Shown one piece after another: positions 23,701-32,367 of a stretch of DNA of 64,000 bases (positions within the stretch are counted from its first letter, which is position 1; each line of letters opens with the position of its first letter). The stretch is from Siderastrea siderea (taxonomy: Eukaryota > Cnidaria > Anthozoa > Scleractinia > Rhizangiidae). Under the pieces are notes generated by a model. It searched no databases and was not told the origin of the DNA. It saw only the letters and a program-made list of their open reading frames with translations. The position numbers and the translations under genes were made by a program. The stretch lies in NCBI GenBank assembly GCA_964030785.1, contig OZ034972.1:14889231-14953230 (forward strand), written 5' to 3'.

Positions 23701-26482
23701 TGGAGGAGGAGCTTGAAGCCATACTTGACGATGATGATATGCTCGGACTGATGGAGGAGGATCTTGAAGCCATACTTGACGATGATGACATGCTTGGGCT
23801 GATGGAGGAGGAGCTTGAAGCCATACTTGACGATGATGATATGCTCGGACTGATGGAGGAGGAACTTGAAGCCATACTTGACGATGATGACATGCTTGGG
23901 CTGATGGAGGAGGAGCTGGAAGCCCTACTTGATGACTCTGACATGCTTGGACTGATAGAGGAGGAACTTGAAGCCATACTTGATGACTCTGACATGCTTG
24001 GACTGATGGAGGAGGAACTTGAAGCCATACTTGATGACGCAGACATGTTCGGACTGATGGAGGAGGAATTTGAAGCCATACTTGATGACACAGACATGCT
24101 CGGACTGATAGAGGATGAAACACTCTGGCTCGCTAAGAGGAAATCAGAAGGTATATCAGTTTCATGGTTTAGAGGTTTGAAAGTGGTAAATAAACAGTTG
24201 AAGGGCCTTGCTCTTAGTTTTAAAGCAATCCTTAACCAGAGTTATTGACGAAAACGTTTTTATAAACTGGAAAAGGTACTCTAGAACTATATTTGAAAAC
24301 CCTTGGGAAATCATATTCAACGAGTTTTAACACTTTGTATGCAGACTGTTTGCGTCCTGAAAGTAGTAACCATCGGTTAGAAATCAAGCAAAAGAAATCA
24401 AACACATTTATGACATATAAAAGGCGTCTGCTTTTTTTTTTGTTTGGCCAAATAGTCCCAAAAAAACAACGCAGTTGTAGTAAGATCTGGCAAATCTCTT
24501 TCACTAGTACGGGTGGGTACGACTTTAAGTCAAGAACAAACTTGTATGAAACGAGTCATCTTGCAACGCAATTTACACACATCACTGCCTTTTTCGAGTT
24601 GTAATGCACGTTGTCAGCCAGCCTTTGTTTCTCTTTACTACGGCCATTCTACCTTAAATCAACCCAGTTGATATCAAATCAAAGCTAGTCTCTCTTTCTT
24701 CCTCGACGCAGCGCCACAATTTCTTTAGAAACTAGTAGTTTTCATCTGTTATTTTCTTAAGTCTAGTTATATTTTGTTGTATTTTCTTATTATTATATTC
24801 GGTTTTGAGAACTGGGTTTTCAAATAAAACCTACATCAAAATTGAATTATTCCATTATTCTTGTTCAGAACTTAAATTTTAAGTTTGAGGGGATGTTTGT
24901 CGTTGTTATTTTCCTCCTTTAAATATTCACAGAATTGCATAAGAATGAAATAAAATGGAAAAAAAGAAACCTACCTTGTACGTGGCAAGTGTCTGAAAAA
25001 GAAAACAGAACATATCATATAAGCCCAACCAAAAACTATCCGTGGTTCCAGTTAGCCGACTGGTGATATACCCTTGAGTTTTAAAAATGTACAATAGCGC
25101 TGCCCACGATTACTAATTAACAATTAGATCATGAGCTCGAGATTTCTATCGCGTGATAGTTGATGAGGCCGAAGGCCGAATCAACTATCACGCATAGAAA
25201 TCGAGAGCGAATTATCTAATTGTTTTAGTATAAATCTACTAGACGTTCAAAACTTAACAGCAGACACTACATGTTTTTATTGAAAAATGATATAAATAGG
25301 TCACATCGCGCGCGGAAAACACTGTACTCACTATCTACAACAGAATAGATAGTGAGTAGCGTAGCCAATCAGAGAACAGTATTAGTGATGGAACGCTAGT
25401 AGATTTATACTAAATATAGATAGACCCCCTACGCGCTGTACTCAGACAAAATTTCAGTGCAGTCAGCTCAAAGGCTTTGTATGAGCAGGATGCGTTTTGG
25501 GCGTGAAAAAATAACAAGAACAGCAGTAAACATAATTTAAGCGGTTTCTAAGCTTCAATTACAATAACAAAGGAGTGAAAACGGATTCAGGACACCTAGA
25601 CAATAAATTATGGGAAGAGGCTAGTGAAGTCCGATCGTCTATCGTCCAATATGTGATATAAGAACAAAACATTACCGATGCGCTTCCAGAAATATGCCAG
25701 AGGAAAATGTAAACCATTGATTTTATCTTGTGTGACTAGAATGTGGGCATTGCTAGTGTAGGGGAAGATTTGAAAATAGGTCCAAACCACGAAATTTCCA
25801 AATAATCCAAAGCATTTACTGTTCGCTGCAAACCAGAACAATTAGGGTCCCGGAATAATGCGCTTTTCCTTTTTGTAACAGTAAAATGTATGATAATGCA
25901 TTTGTATTTCAGTTATTTAAGAGACACGATTGTTAAAACAATCAGCCCACAAAATTATGGACAGCCAGATAGGTATCGCAAGAAATAAAACAGTTTGACT
26001 GACCCACCGACCCTATTGTTGTCAACCGAGATATATATTAAATATAGTTAATTGCAGTAGAAAAGTGATGAAAATGTCTTTCACATAATTAGTTTGGACT
26101 AGCCAGCACCCTCCCATTACAAATATACTTAAATATAGCAAAATCAATTACAGATGGACTTAAACGACAGACAAAAAAATACGAATTTACGGATTTTGGT
26201 GGTCGTCAGTTAACATTTTGAAAAAAAGTGTAAATTTATCATTGTGAAAAGGTATTTTAGGGTTCCGTATATTTTCTTTGTGCTCACCCCATGTGTAAGT
26301 AGACTCAAATCGCATTTTTTAGCGTTAATGCTGAACACTGAAGATAATTCCTTTTTGTAATTTTCAGCATTAAAGTTTTAAATTTTTCTAGTCATGCGTT
26401 AAAAAAAAATAAAAAACACTCAGTGTTTCTTACCCGAAGAGAGGCCCATAACAAGAACAGTCAAAATCCACAGTGACTCCAT
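11579..26482 (-). CDS. Secreted Ser-rich / TSP1 x4 / vWA protein (coadhesin-like), 3' end not found
   Basis: A nine-exon model was built by hand from splice signals and reading phase. Coding segments: 26434-26482, 24975-24992, 21859-24132, 21415-21600, 19820-19993, 18512-18685, 17375-17548, 14525-14964, 11579-11735. The protein order is signal peptide, short Cys-containing linker, ~758-residue Ser-rich region, four thrombospondin type-1 repeats, then a von Willebrand factor A domain with a complete MIDAS. Such proteins are extracellular matrix or adhesion molecules; in corals, vWA plus TSP1 coadhesins are known from the skeletal organic matrix. All junctions except the GC donor inside vWA are GT-AG, and modules are flanked by phase-1 introns. 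The final phase-1 donor at 11578 shows the gene continues. Introns contain fragments of Penelope-like, LINE and fold-back elements. Confidence 0.85.
12429..12516. mobile_element. Fold-back element, first of a pair
   Basis: Begins caattattc and ends gaataattg, with imperfectly complementary interior (aatattgtggaat / ttcacaatatt). It is immediately followed, with no spacer, by a second inverted-repeat element. The same order is seen at 25121-25414. Confidence 0.6.
12517..12851. mobile_element. MITE-like element with 25-bp terminal inverted repeats
   Basis: The left end ttttagtataattgctcagg (12517 on) and the right end cctgggcaattatactaaaa (to 12851) are inverted copies with one mismatch. Inside, 12617-12736 forms a second long hairpin (aggcccggttgaaacgtcg against cgacgtttgaaccgggcct). 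There is no coding capacity, so it would be a non-autonomous element. The nested hairpin may be an older insertion. Confidence 0.75.
14525..14964 (-). CDS. vWA domain exon 1 (MIDAS)
   Basis: Acceptor ctttccttccacag at 14965, phase 1 in. The sequence has DIGIILDKSRSV (MIDAS DxSxS), the beta strand HFGFITFNNNAKLVFSF, FKTRTDLAL (MIDAS Thr) and NILIVLTDGKP (MIDAS Asp), so metal-dependent ligand binding should be possible. For the frame to continue into the next exon the exon must end at FK with donor AAG|GCAGGT (a GC donor at 14524); the nearby GT (CAG|GTCAAC) would put the next exon out of frame and meet a stop there. Confidence 0.88.
15895..16026 (+). pseudogene. Orphan coding-like fragment in intron
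   Basis: After an acceptor-like tttagttttacag, the plus strand reads SACHAACDTLHWLLNKGTN and then VDPSAMLNWASDVEQQRD to a TAG at 16024-16026. The composition looks like real protein and not chance, but no family is recognised. On the opposite strand, 16060-16236 also reads plausibly (FAVVYKPDKVFARLKFSERN). It may be the remains of a transposon or captured gene. Confidence 0.25.
16245..16610 (-). mobile_element. Old Penelope-like fragment D
   Basis: This region is clearly similar to 6430-6790 of copy A (shared cagcatttgat..ttataaactgctcc, cggatgttgtagggttg, gtacttgatttcgtccg, cacaaactagttgcgc) but with many substitutions and indels, so it is an older insertion. The endonuclease-coding frame is interrupted. 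It lies in the same orientation as the host gene. Confidence 0.75.
17375..17548 (-). CDS. TSP1 exon 4
   Basis: Acceptor cgttcttacacag, donor TGCC|gtaagt, 174 nt, phase 1-1. It contains WTISECSETCGEGVKTYTRT and CSDLGPAKKTVPCKEKD. It is the last TSP1 before the vWA domain; joining gives DCPVPCTEG across the boundary. Confidence 0.92.
17863..18082 (+). mobile_element. LINE 3' fragment
   Basis: The plus strand reads MIFSLPKPRSDILKKSISYQ and AAAMWNSLDKSTRAADSLR to a TAA at 18025-18027. This has the pattern of the extreme C-terminus of non-LTR reverse transcriptase polyproteins, where a KSxxYxxxxxWNSL motif precedes a short tail. It is followed by a short ATT-rich repeat (about 18060-18080). The fragment sits inside an intron, antisense to the host gene. 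Confidence 0.55.
18512..18685 (-). CDS. TSP1 exon 3
   Basis: Acceptor ccattttatacag, donor TGCC|gtaaga, 174 nt, phase 1-1. The repeat contains WTISQCSVSCGEGVKTYTRT and CTDLGPAEKKVPCKERE, differing from its neighbours at a handful of positions. The downstream intron begins with sequence similar to that after the exon at 17375 (ttgttcagttt followed by an aca/caa run), showing that exon and flanking intron were copied together. Confidence 0.92.
19820..19993 (-). CDS. TSP1 exon 2
   Basis: Acceptor tttttttacag, donor TGCC|gtaagt, 174 nt (58 codons), phase 1-1. The domain contains WTISECSVTCGEGVKTYTRT and PPPSYGGKDCSDLGPANKTV, with six cysteines. The O-fucose motif CSVTCGEG and the sequon NYT are present. 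It is nearly identical to the exons at 18512 and 17375, pointing to recent exon duplication. Confidence 0.92.
21415..21600 (-). CDS. TSP1 exon 1 with Pro linker
   Basis: Acceptor aaattttcag at 21601, donor TGCC|gtgagt at 21414, 186 nt, phase 1-1. It encodes PPPPV and then a thrombospondin type-1 repeat: VDGNYTEWTISECS, CSTSCGEGVKTYTRTC and six cysteines ending CKEREC. The CSTSCGEG segment fits the POFUT2 O-fucosylation motif CxxS/TCxxG, and NYT is an N-glycosylation sequon. The usual WxxW C-mannosylation site is reduced to YxxW. It is the most diverged of the four repeats. Confidence 0.9.
21859..24132 (-). CDS. Ser-rich repeat exon, 51-bp period, ~44 units
   Basis: The exon starts after tctgatttcctcttag and ends CCAA|gtaagtc, phase 1 at both sides, and is 2274 nt (758 codons) with no stop. 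Units read roughly SSSMASSSSSISPSMSS (17 residues), with variants containing Ala, Val, Thr, Glu, Phe or Cys. More than half of all residues are Ser, so the region should be disordered and a likely target for O-glycosylation or phosphorylation, as in mucin-like stalks. The opposite strand is also open throughout (see separate entry), but splice sites and phase match only the Ser frame. Confidence 0.85.
21859..24132. repeat. 51-bp coding minisatellite
   Basis: The repeat fills the Ser-rich exon from edge to edge. On the plus strand a typical unit contains gaggaacttgaagccatac, then gacgatgatgacatgct. The most uniform units are at about 23400-23930, while those nearer the 3' side of the exon (21900-22700) are more diverged and some carry 3-bp-multiple insertions. 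Indels seen keep the frame, which suggests selection for an open Ser frame. Confidence 0.92.
24133..24974 (-). other. Intron between microexon and Ser-rich exon
   Basis: No further exon was recognised. Sequence at about 24636-24745 (gatcaac..cgacgcagcgcca.., tttctttagaaacta) resembles 19485-19590 in a TSP1 intron, a sign of intra-gene duplication. Confidence 0.5.
24975..24992 (-). CDS. 18-nt microexon (linker DTCHVQ)
   Basis: The segment ACACTTGCCACGTACAAG is bounded by a strong acceptor (ttctttttcag) and donor (gtaggt). Joined in phase 1 to its neighbours it encodes DTCHVQ directly after the signal peptide and runs into ASQSVSSSIS of the next exon. Eighteen bases keep the frame, so the exon could be skipped without a frameshift. 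It would place a lone Cys near the mature N-terminus. Confidence 0.7.
25121..25222. mobile_element. Fold-back element, first of a pair
   Basis: The ends caattagat and atctaattg are inverted; inside, gagatttctatcgcgtgatag pairs with ctatcacgcatagaaatc around a short ggccgaaggcc loop. The structure is nearly a single 102-nt hairpin. It directly abuts the next element. Confidence 0.8.
25223..25414. mobile_element. MITE-like element with ~24-bp terminal inverted repeats
   Basis: The left end ttttagtataaatctactag and right end ctagtagatttatactaaa are inverted. A central hairpin (tactcactatct..agatagtgagta) lies at about 25325-25360. The terminal ttttagtataa is the same as in the element at 12517, so both belong to one family. 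Confidence 0.8.
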
Positions 26483-26494
26483 CTCGTTATAAAT
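26434..26494 (-). CDS. Exon with start codon and signal peptide
   Basis: The ATG is at 26480-26482 in good context (cgagATGG) and encodes MESLWILTVLVMGLSS, a typical signal peptide with a hydrophobic core and small residues before the expected cleavage site. The exon ends TCTTCGG|gtaaga at 26434, phase 1. Upstream, atttttggcag ends at 26495 and looks like a 3' splice site, so a non-coding 5' exon probably lies further up; coding starts at 26482. The promoter was not identified. Confidence 0.8.
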
Positions 26495-27044
26495 CTGCCA
26501 AAAAATAACAAGGGAATTACTAACTCTTCATTTACTACAAACGTGTTTAATTTTAGTATTTCTAATTAAGTGGTCTTCACTGCATGAACGGTAAAAATAT
26601 AAGAAGTGTGCTAAGCGCGCATTACTAACTTGCTTTCATCTAGTGTTATCTCCGTTCAGTAACGTGGATGTCTCGTAAAAAGTGGCAAGTCTCATTTCAA
26701 AAAACATACACCTTAATTGATACTTTTGTAAAAAGACTGACCTTAAATGAGCTAGCATTTACTACTAAGATTTCAGCTCTTGGCTTCATTGTTTTTGCCA
26801 AGGTGTGCACATTCAATATCTGCATAGAAGGAAAAGTTCACACTGCTTTGGTGTGCGCCAAAATTTCAGAGACCCTTTCGCTTCTTCGACCGCCTTGGTT
26901 CTACTTAGGCTATATTGGTCCATACTTGCATTTGGAAACTAACTTGACAAAATCAAAACAGAACTGAACTGAATTAATTTAAACTTTCATTTGAAAAGTC
27001 GAATTTAAGTTTTCTTCCAGAGCCTTAATTAAAATAAATATATC

Positions 27045-27183
27045 TTATTAGACGGTTTAGTGTGTAGTATCGTGGGATATTTTTACGAGTCGCGCCGTAT
27101 TTTGGCGAGCCCGTAGGGCGAGTCAAAATACAAGAGACGAGTAAAAATATCCCACGATACTACGGCACTCAACCGTCTAATAA
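27045..27183. mobile_element. Fold-back element (ttattagacggtt family)
   Basis: The ends ttattagacggttt and aaccgtctaataa are inverted, and the interior (gtagtatcgtgggatatttt against aaaatatcccacgatacta) extends the pairing over most of the 139 bp. A related element is at 53911-54016, and a partial relative with cgtgggatatttgtactcg at about 32449-32472. Confidence 0.85.
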
Positions 27184-27410
27184 GGGATTCATTATTCAAC
27201 TTAGCTACAAATGGAAAAGTGGTTTATAAACTGTCTGAGGTGCGTGACAAACTAACGTGACTTCTGAGCAGCGAGTGAGCGCGCCAGCGGGGTCAGGTTT
27301 CGCGCGCTTGACGTGAGGTTGTTGTTGATTGGTCAAAAACGAAAACTTGTCAAACCTGTCAATCGAGCGAAGCGTCGGGATTTTATTTCAAACTTGCAAG
27401 GAAAACAAAG

Positions 27411-27713
27411 ATGGAACAAGGCAAAACTGAACTATTTTCGGGTTTACAGTTAGATGAACAACAATGTTCTTGGTCACCGAGTAAAACTACGAAAAGAAAG
27501 AACTCGACAGAACAAACAGAACTCGAAAGTCAAGTCAAACAAAGTTAAACAGCACTTCAAGCTCAGTCATCTTCGTCCGAATCACTAACCACGGGTCGTT
27601 TTGGAAGAGATAGCGGTGGTGATTTCTTACCGACAACAATTATGCATTTGTTGAAGACAGCTCCTGAGGAAAGATGGGTTCCGTTTCCTGACTTTCACAA
27701 CCAAATGACATAA
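27411..27713 (+). pseudogene. Unknown ORF of about 100 codons with one in-frame stop
   Basis: From an ATG at 27411 (aaagATGG) the frame reads MEQGKTELFSGLQLDEQQCS, then a TAA at 27546-27548, then continues in the same frame through Ser-rich sequence to IMHLLKTAPEERWVPFPDFH and a stop at 27711-27713. Coding-like content on both sides of the single stop suggests a recently disabled gene of a mobile element; it lies just outside the left inverted arm. The family is not recognised. Confidence 0.4.
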
Positions 27714-27734
27714 AAGATTGTTAAGAGCGCTTAT

Positions 27735-28579
27735 CTGTAAAAATCAAACATAACGCGGCAAGGGTGGAAAATTCGATTTCTTTCATATTTTAATGTTAGA
27801 TAGGTTAGGGTATAACTAAAATCACTGGATACTTTTTTGGGCAAAATATCCTTTTATTTCAAAGAAAAATGCAAATAACGAACTTCCGTTAAAATCGCCA
27901 TTTGAAGCAGTAAATTATGACATCAATTTGAGGCGTTCGCGTGGAAAGACAAATCCCTCTGTCGTCTTTTAAAAACTCAATTTTACTTTTGCAATCTCTC
28001 AAGAGCTTCAAAACTGATTTTGGTAGAAACTGCGTTGTTCTTTGTGTTTGAAATAATTTAATTTTGAAAGTATACATTTCTCATCAGGAAAAGTACTTCG
28101 TGAATTAAATTATTTTTCACCATGTGCTAAACCTTCAAATCGATTCAGCTTCTGGCTGTTGAATTAAGGAAAGATGTTCTCAGGATTGCTGCAAAAATTT
28201 CTTTGGGCAAATGATTGAGAGCGACGCGAGAGCTTTTCAAAGTTCGTTAAAATGCAGGTTGTTTGTCCCTTCTTGGCAACATTCCATTCGCGAGTCACGC
28301 ATATATTTTAATGTATTTCGACCCATATGAGATCGAAAACGTCAAACACAAAAACAGTTCGAAATGCTCTTACCTCATTTGCTGTAGAGGACAGGTCCAG
28401 AGGCCATTTCCGAGTGATTCTCTTGCCGTTCGACGTATTTTGGTCCTGTTGATGCCATCCAATGAACACCGCCAAATGGGTCAGTGTATTGTAAACGGTC
28501 GAACAGCTCAACAACAACCTTTCTTCCAAAACTTTCGACATCTTTCTACACTGTGACATCTTACTCAACGGTTCAGTTG
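27735..28579. repeat. Left arm of a large inverted repeat (~845 bp)
   Basis: The arm is a near-identical reverse complement of 31272-32117, with scattered substitutions and few indels. ORFs on both strands of this arm have counterparts in the other (for example MYTFKIKLFQTQRTTQFLPK, minus strand here, plus strand there). The ORFs are short and show no known domain. Confidence 0.95.
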
Positions 28580-31271
28580 CTCGTCAGTGTTGCTTACTTG
28601 GCAATACACAAAAAGGTTTTTATCACGACATGTCGCCGCTAACGTGGCCAGAGTTCTGTCTAGAGCCGCGTCACGCAATGCAAATCATCGGAATGGACAT
28701 TTTACTAGAGGGTAGGGGAAGGGCAAAATCTGCTCTGATTCTTTTTAAACGGCTCAGGGTTCGAGAAATGGGAGGAACTAGTAATGGACCAAAAATACGA
28801 AACAAAATTAGTGCTACATTTAGGCACCTCAACCTCCCGTGCCAGAATGCAGAAAAAGTAGTCACCCCTCGGCGTGAGTTGTAGGCATGCAAATAACAAT
28901 GTTCGAACACGAAAATTAGCTAAAAAGGGTACGTGTACTAACTTAAGTTAAAAACCTCTTCAAAACGTCGAGTCCAGAACATTAAAATCGTTTTTCTCAG
29001 GGAAATTGCGATGTGACTAACTAGTTTGTGCTTATTGTTTTGGCTTAGAGGGGGGACCTCGAACTTTTTTTTCACAAATCAGACATATTTACAGACATGA
29101 ATTGCTTCGTGACACAGAAGACGGTTGTTGTTGGTTCCATTTTCTTGTTGTCGGAGTTTGTGGTTACAACACCAGACGAATCAAAAGCTTGAAAACAATT
29201 GTTCCCTTACTTTCATGCACCAAGAATACCCAGGCCCGTAGAAGGGGGGGGGGGGGGGGGGCTCGAGTCCCCAGAAGTTTTGGAAGTTGAAAAAACATTA
29301 CAATAAATGAGCCAAAAAATATATAATTAAAACGAATTAATGTGCAACGAATAGTCTTAAATGCTGATGCTAAAAGTTCCTTTTATTATTTTACAATCTT
29401 TAACAGGGTTCGACATCTGTCGAGTCACTAGCCACCGAGCAAGTGGGCTTCAAAAATCTACTAGCCCACCGCACATTTCAGTCGCCCAGGTTCCTTACCA
29501 ATGTCTTTCTTCACCCATATCACCTTGACCCTGGCAGTATAGCTTTACTGTGAAGGACCTTAATGCCTTTAATAGCTAAGCGACTGCTGTGTATTTGCTG
29601 CAAGCTTTAAGCTCATCATGTTGTTTTAAAACAAGTCTAAGGAACAAAACTATTTATCTCACCAATCGAGTGATAAAAGTTACGTAAACGTTTACGAGAT
29701 TTAGGTGAAACAGGTCCGAAATTCGCAGCTTGGCTGTCGAAATGTTTCAATTGTAACAAACCTTGCAACTTTAAGGGTACTTTTTTAAAACTGATGCTAT
29801 AAATCTGGTGGATGTTGCCAACAACGTTGTCGGCGAAAAAGCAAACAGGAAGAAGCTTTTTGGCAAATTGTCAACGAAGGATGTCCCCAAAAAGGTGTCG
29901 TGTTTGACGAAATCGACACAAACTGTGGCATTGTGAACAGAGTTAGCATCTAGTGCTGAGTGTGTATTTTGAAGGGGGTGGGAAGGCTTTGATTAGGCCA
30001 ATTTGCTCGCAACATTTATTTCAGCCTTGGTGCGGGCCTGATACCACAAGTTACAAGTCAGTTTTTACAACGAACGCTTGAATACAATGACGATATGTCC
30101 CAGCCATCGTGCAAAATTTGGAATCGTGTCTAGCAGAAGCTGCTACACAAGGGGCCGGGTCACGGTAACGAAAAGGATAGTGGCCAAAAAGTAAAAGAGG
30201 ACTGGGGAAAAAGGGATCTGAAATTATCTTACGCGGTACTGGTTCGCTTCTAAAAGTTGGATCAGGTGAGTTTTATATTCGCTTGTGGTCTATCCGAATA
30301 TTAGCAAGGTTATCGATGGAAGCCTCACTCTTCTCTTTGTCCTCATTAAGGTGTATGTAGAACGTGAAAGAGGTAACAGACATTTAAGGGCAAGATGCTT
30401 TACGTATTTCTGTTATGATATCCTCATATCCATTATGATAAGTATGCTGGCTGCTGTGAGAGATCTCGCTCACTGGGAACCTGTCTCAGTAAGATTCGTA
30501 AACAGAAATTCAGCAACAGAACCTCATTTTTTGTTACCATGGTTACGTGCCATATTTCACAGTCTTCAAACAGCACTGGCGTGCTGTTAGAAGCCCCACT
30601 CATTAGTCAGGACACACTAATGTAGACTAAGTCAAACAGCTGACAAGAAAGCACAGTTAAAAACTTCGATTGCACCCATTTGTTATGAAGAGAGAACCCT
30701 TCCTGTCCAAAACTCCATCCAACCCTTTAACAGCGAGCTGACTTTCACTCCTGATATACTGTGCCTTGTACCGGTCCTGAGCCAGCTAAGAACCAGCAGA
30801 CTGACACCAATGATCATAGGTAGAATACCCGCTCGTCAATTAACAAAAGGGAGCCCCTTGTAGTTATAGGTTTCCCAGTATTAAAGTTGGGTCTAGTTGA
30901 TAATAGCGCCACTTCTGTTGCACCACTCACCTGTAACCATGTCTGTAAGCTTGTACAACGGTTGGAATTGCGTTTCAGACAACTAGGCTAGGGTAGCAAA
31001 TACAATTTTTAATGGTTGTAACAACACTGGTAATAAGTAAGAAAGACACACAACGCCATTAAAACCACGAAAAATCCCTGCAATTAACACTGTATGTTAT
31101 TTTACTTCACCTCAAAGGTTTTGCCCTTCCAATACCCCCTAAAATGCCTTTGATACGCATTGCGTGACAAACCAAATACGCACGAGGCGCCATCCACGTT
31201 TGGTCCCAATTTAGCAGTCAAATCTGATAATGCTTTTGTGCACTGAAAACTGAGCAACACCCGTATTAAAT
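28580..31271. other. Spacer between the inverted arms
   Basis: A 2.7-kb spacer. It contains a run of 18 G at about 29246-29263 and several short ORFs, the longest 101 codons at 30285-30590, none recognisable. No terminal repeats or transposase were seen. Confidence 0.5.
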
Positions 31272-32117
31272 CAACTGAACCGTTGAGTAAGATGTCACAG
31301 TGTAGAAAGGTGTCGAACGTTTTGGAAGAAAGGTTGTTGTTGAGCTGTTCGACCGTTTACAATACACTGACCCAGTTGGCGGTGTTCATTGGATGGCATC
31401 AACAGGACCAAAATACGTCGAACGGCAAGAGAATCACTCGGAAATGGCCTCTGGACCTGTCCTCTACAGCAAATGAGGTAAGAGCATTTCGAACTGTTTT
31501 TCTGTTTGACGTTTTCGATCTCATATGGGTCGAAACACATTAAAATATATGCGTGACTCGCGAATGGAATGTTGCCAAGAAGGGTCAAACAACCTGCATT
31601 TTAACGAACTTTGAAAAGCTCTCGCGTCGCTCTCAATCATTTGCCCAAAGAAATTTTTGCAGCAATCCTGAGAACATCTTTCCTTAATTCAACAGCCAGA
31701 AGCTGAATCGCTTTGAAGGTTTAGCACATGGTGAAAAATAATTTAATTCACGAAGTACTTTTCCTGATGAGAAATGTATACTTTCAAAATTAAATTATTT
31801 CGAACACAAAGAACAACGCAGTTTCTACCAAAATCAGTTTTGAAGCTCTTGAGAGATTGCAAAAGTAAAATTGAGTGTTTAAAAGACGACAGAGGGATTT
31901 GTTTTTGCACGCGAACGCCTCAAATTGATGTCATAATTTACTGCTTCAAATGGCGATTTTAACGGAAGTTCGTTATTTGCATTTTTCTTTGAAATGAAAG
32001 GATATTTTGCCAAAAAAAGTATCCAGTGATTTTAGTTATACCCTAACCTATCTAACATTAAAATATGAAAGAAATCGAATTTTCCACCCTTGCCGCGGAA
32101 TTTTGATTTTGTCTGAT
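31272..32117. repeat. Right arm of the large inverted repeat (~845 bp)
   Basis: Reverse complement of 27735-28579. The match starts sharply at caactgaaccgttgagtaag on the inner side and fades at about 32096-32117 (cttgccgcgg) on the outer side. Sequences outside the two arms are unrelated to each other. Confidence 0.95.
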
Positions 32118-32367
32118 TTTGACAGACAGGTGCTCTTAAGTTCCTCGGCGGGAATTTCTTCAATGGCCCTTGTTTCTGTAACGGACTTGAGGTCAGTTTT
32201 TGTCTTTTCTGTTGTATTTTAATACGTTTCGATTTTCTTCAATAAATAAAGAAATTTCACTGTCGTCTAGGTCATTGCTTGTCTCTACGATCTCGTTTTC
32301 GTTAACAACCTCAAAATTTGGTAAGCATTCATTGTTTTCTTCCGGAAAACGACTGTTTCGGCCATTT
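32040..32367 (-). pseudogene. Possible DUF3504/Crypton-like recombinase N-terminal relic
   Basis: The minus strand is open from about 32367 to a TGA at 32193, reading LDDSEISLFIEENRNVLKYN; a second frame continues TETRAIEEIPAEELKSTC. The order acidic helix, K-Y linker, then IEEIPAEEL resembles the N-terminal part of DUF3504/Crypton-type tyrosine recombinase-like proteins, common in cnidarian genomes. The catalytic domain is absent here and at least one frameshift is needed, so the assignment is tentative. Confidence 0.33.

Larger units (their letters stand above)
21843..24248 (+). other. Antisense open frame over the Ser-rich exon (801 codons)
   Basis: The plus strand is open over the whole repeat, with units near LGLMEEELEAILDDDDM, strongly acidic and Leu-rich. 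The 51-bp period is a multiple of three, so the absence of a stop in one unit carries through all units in that frame. A third frame is open over part of the array too. There is no signal peptide or domain at either end of the frame. I regard it as a by-product of the repeat rather than a gene, but its length would mislead automated annotation. Confidence 0.75.

Noticed and set aside
22642..24123. Third-frame minus ORFs with VWLQVPPPSVRAC repeats
   Set aside because: Same repeat read in another frame; broken into pieces and out of phase with the splice sites.
21843..24248. 801-codon acidic Leu/Glu/Asp-rich plus-strand ORF as a gene
   Set aside because: The minus strand has matching acceptor and donor in phase with the surrounding TSP1 gene; the plus frame is open only because the repeat unit is a multiple of three and lacks a stop in that frame.
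28263..28568. ORFs of 86-97 codons in the inverted arms as conserved genes
   Set aside because: Their duplication at 31283-31588 follows from the 845-bp repeat itself; both strands are open and no domain is recognisable.
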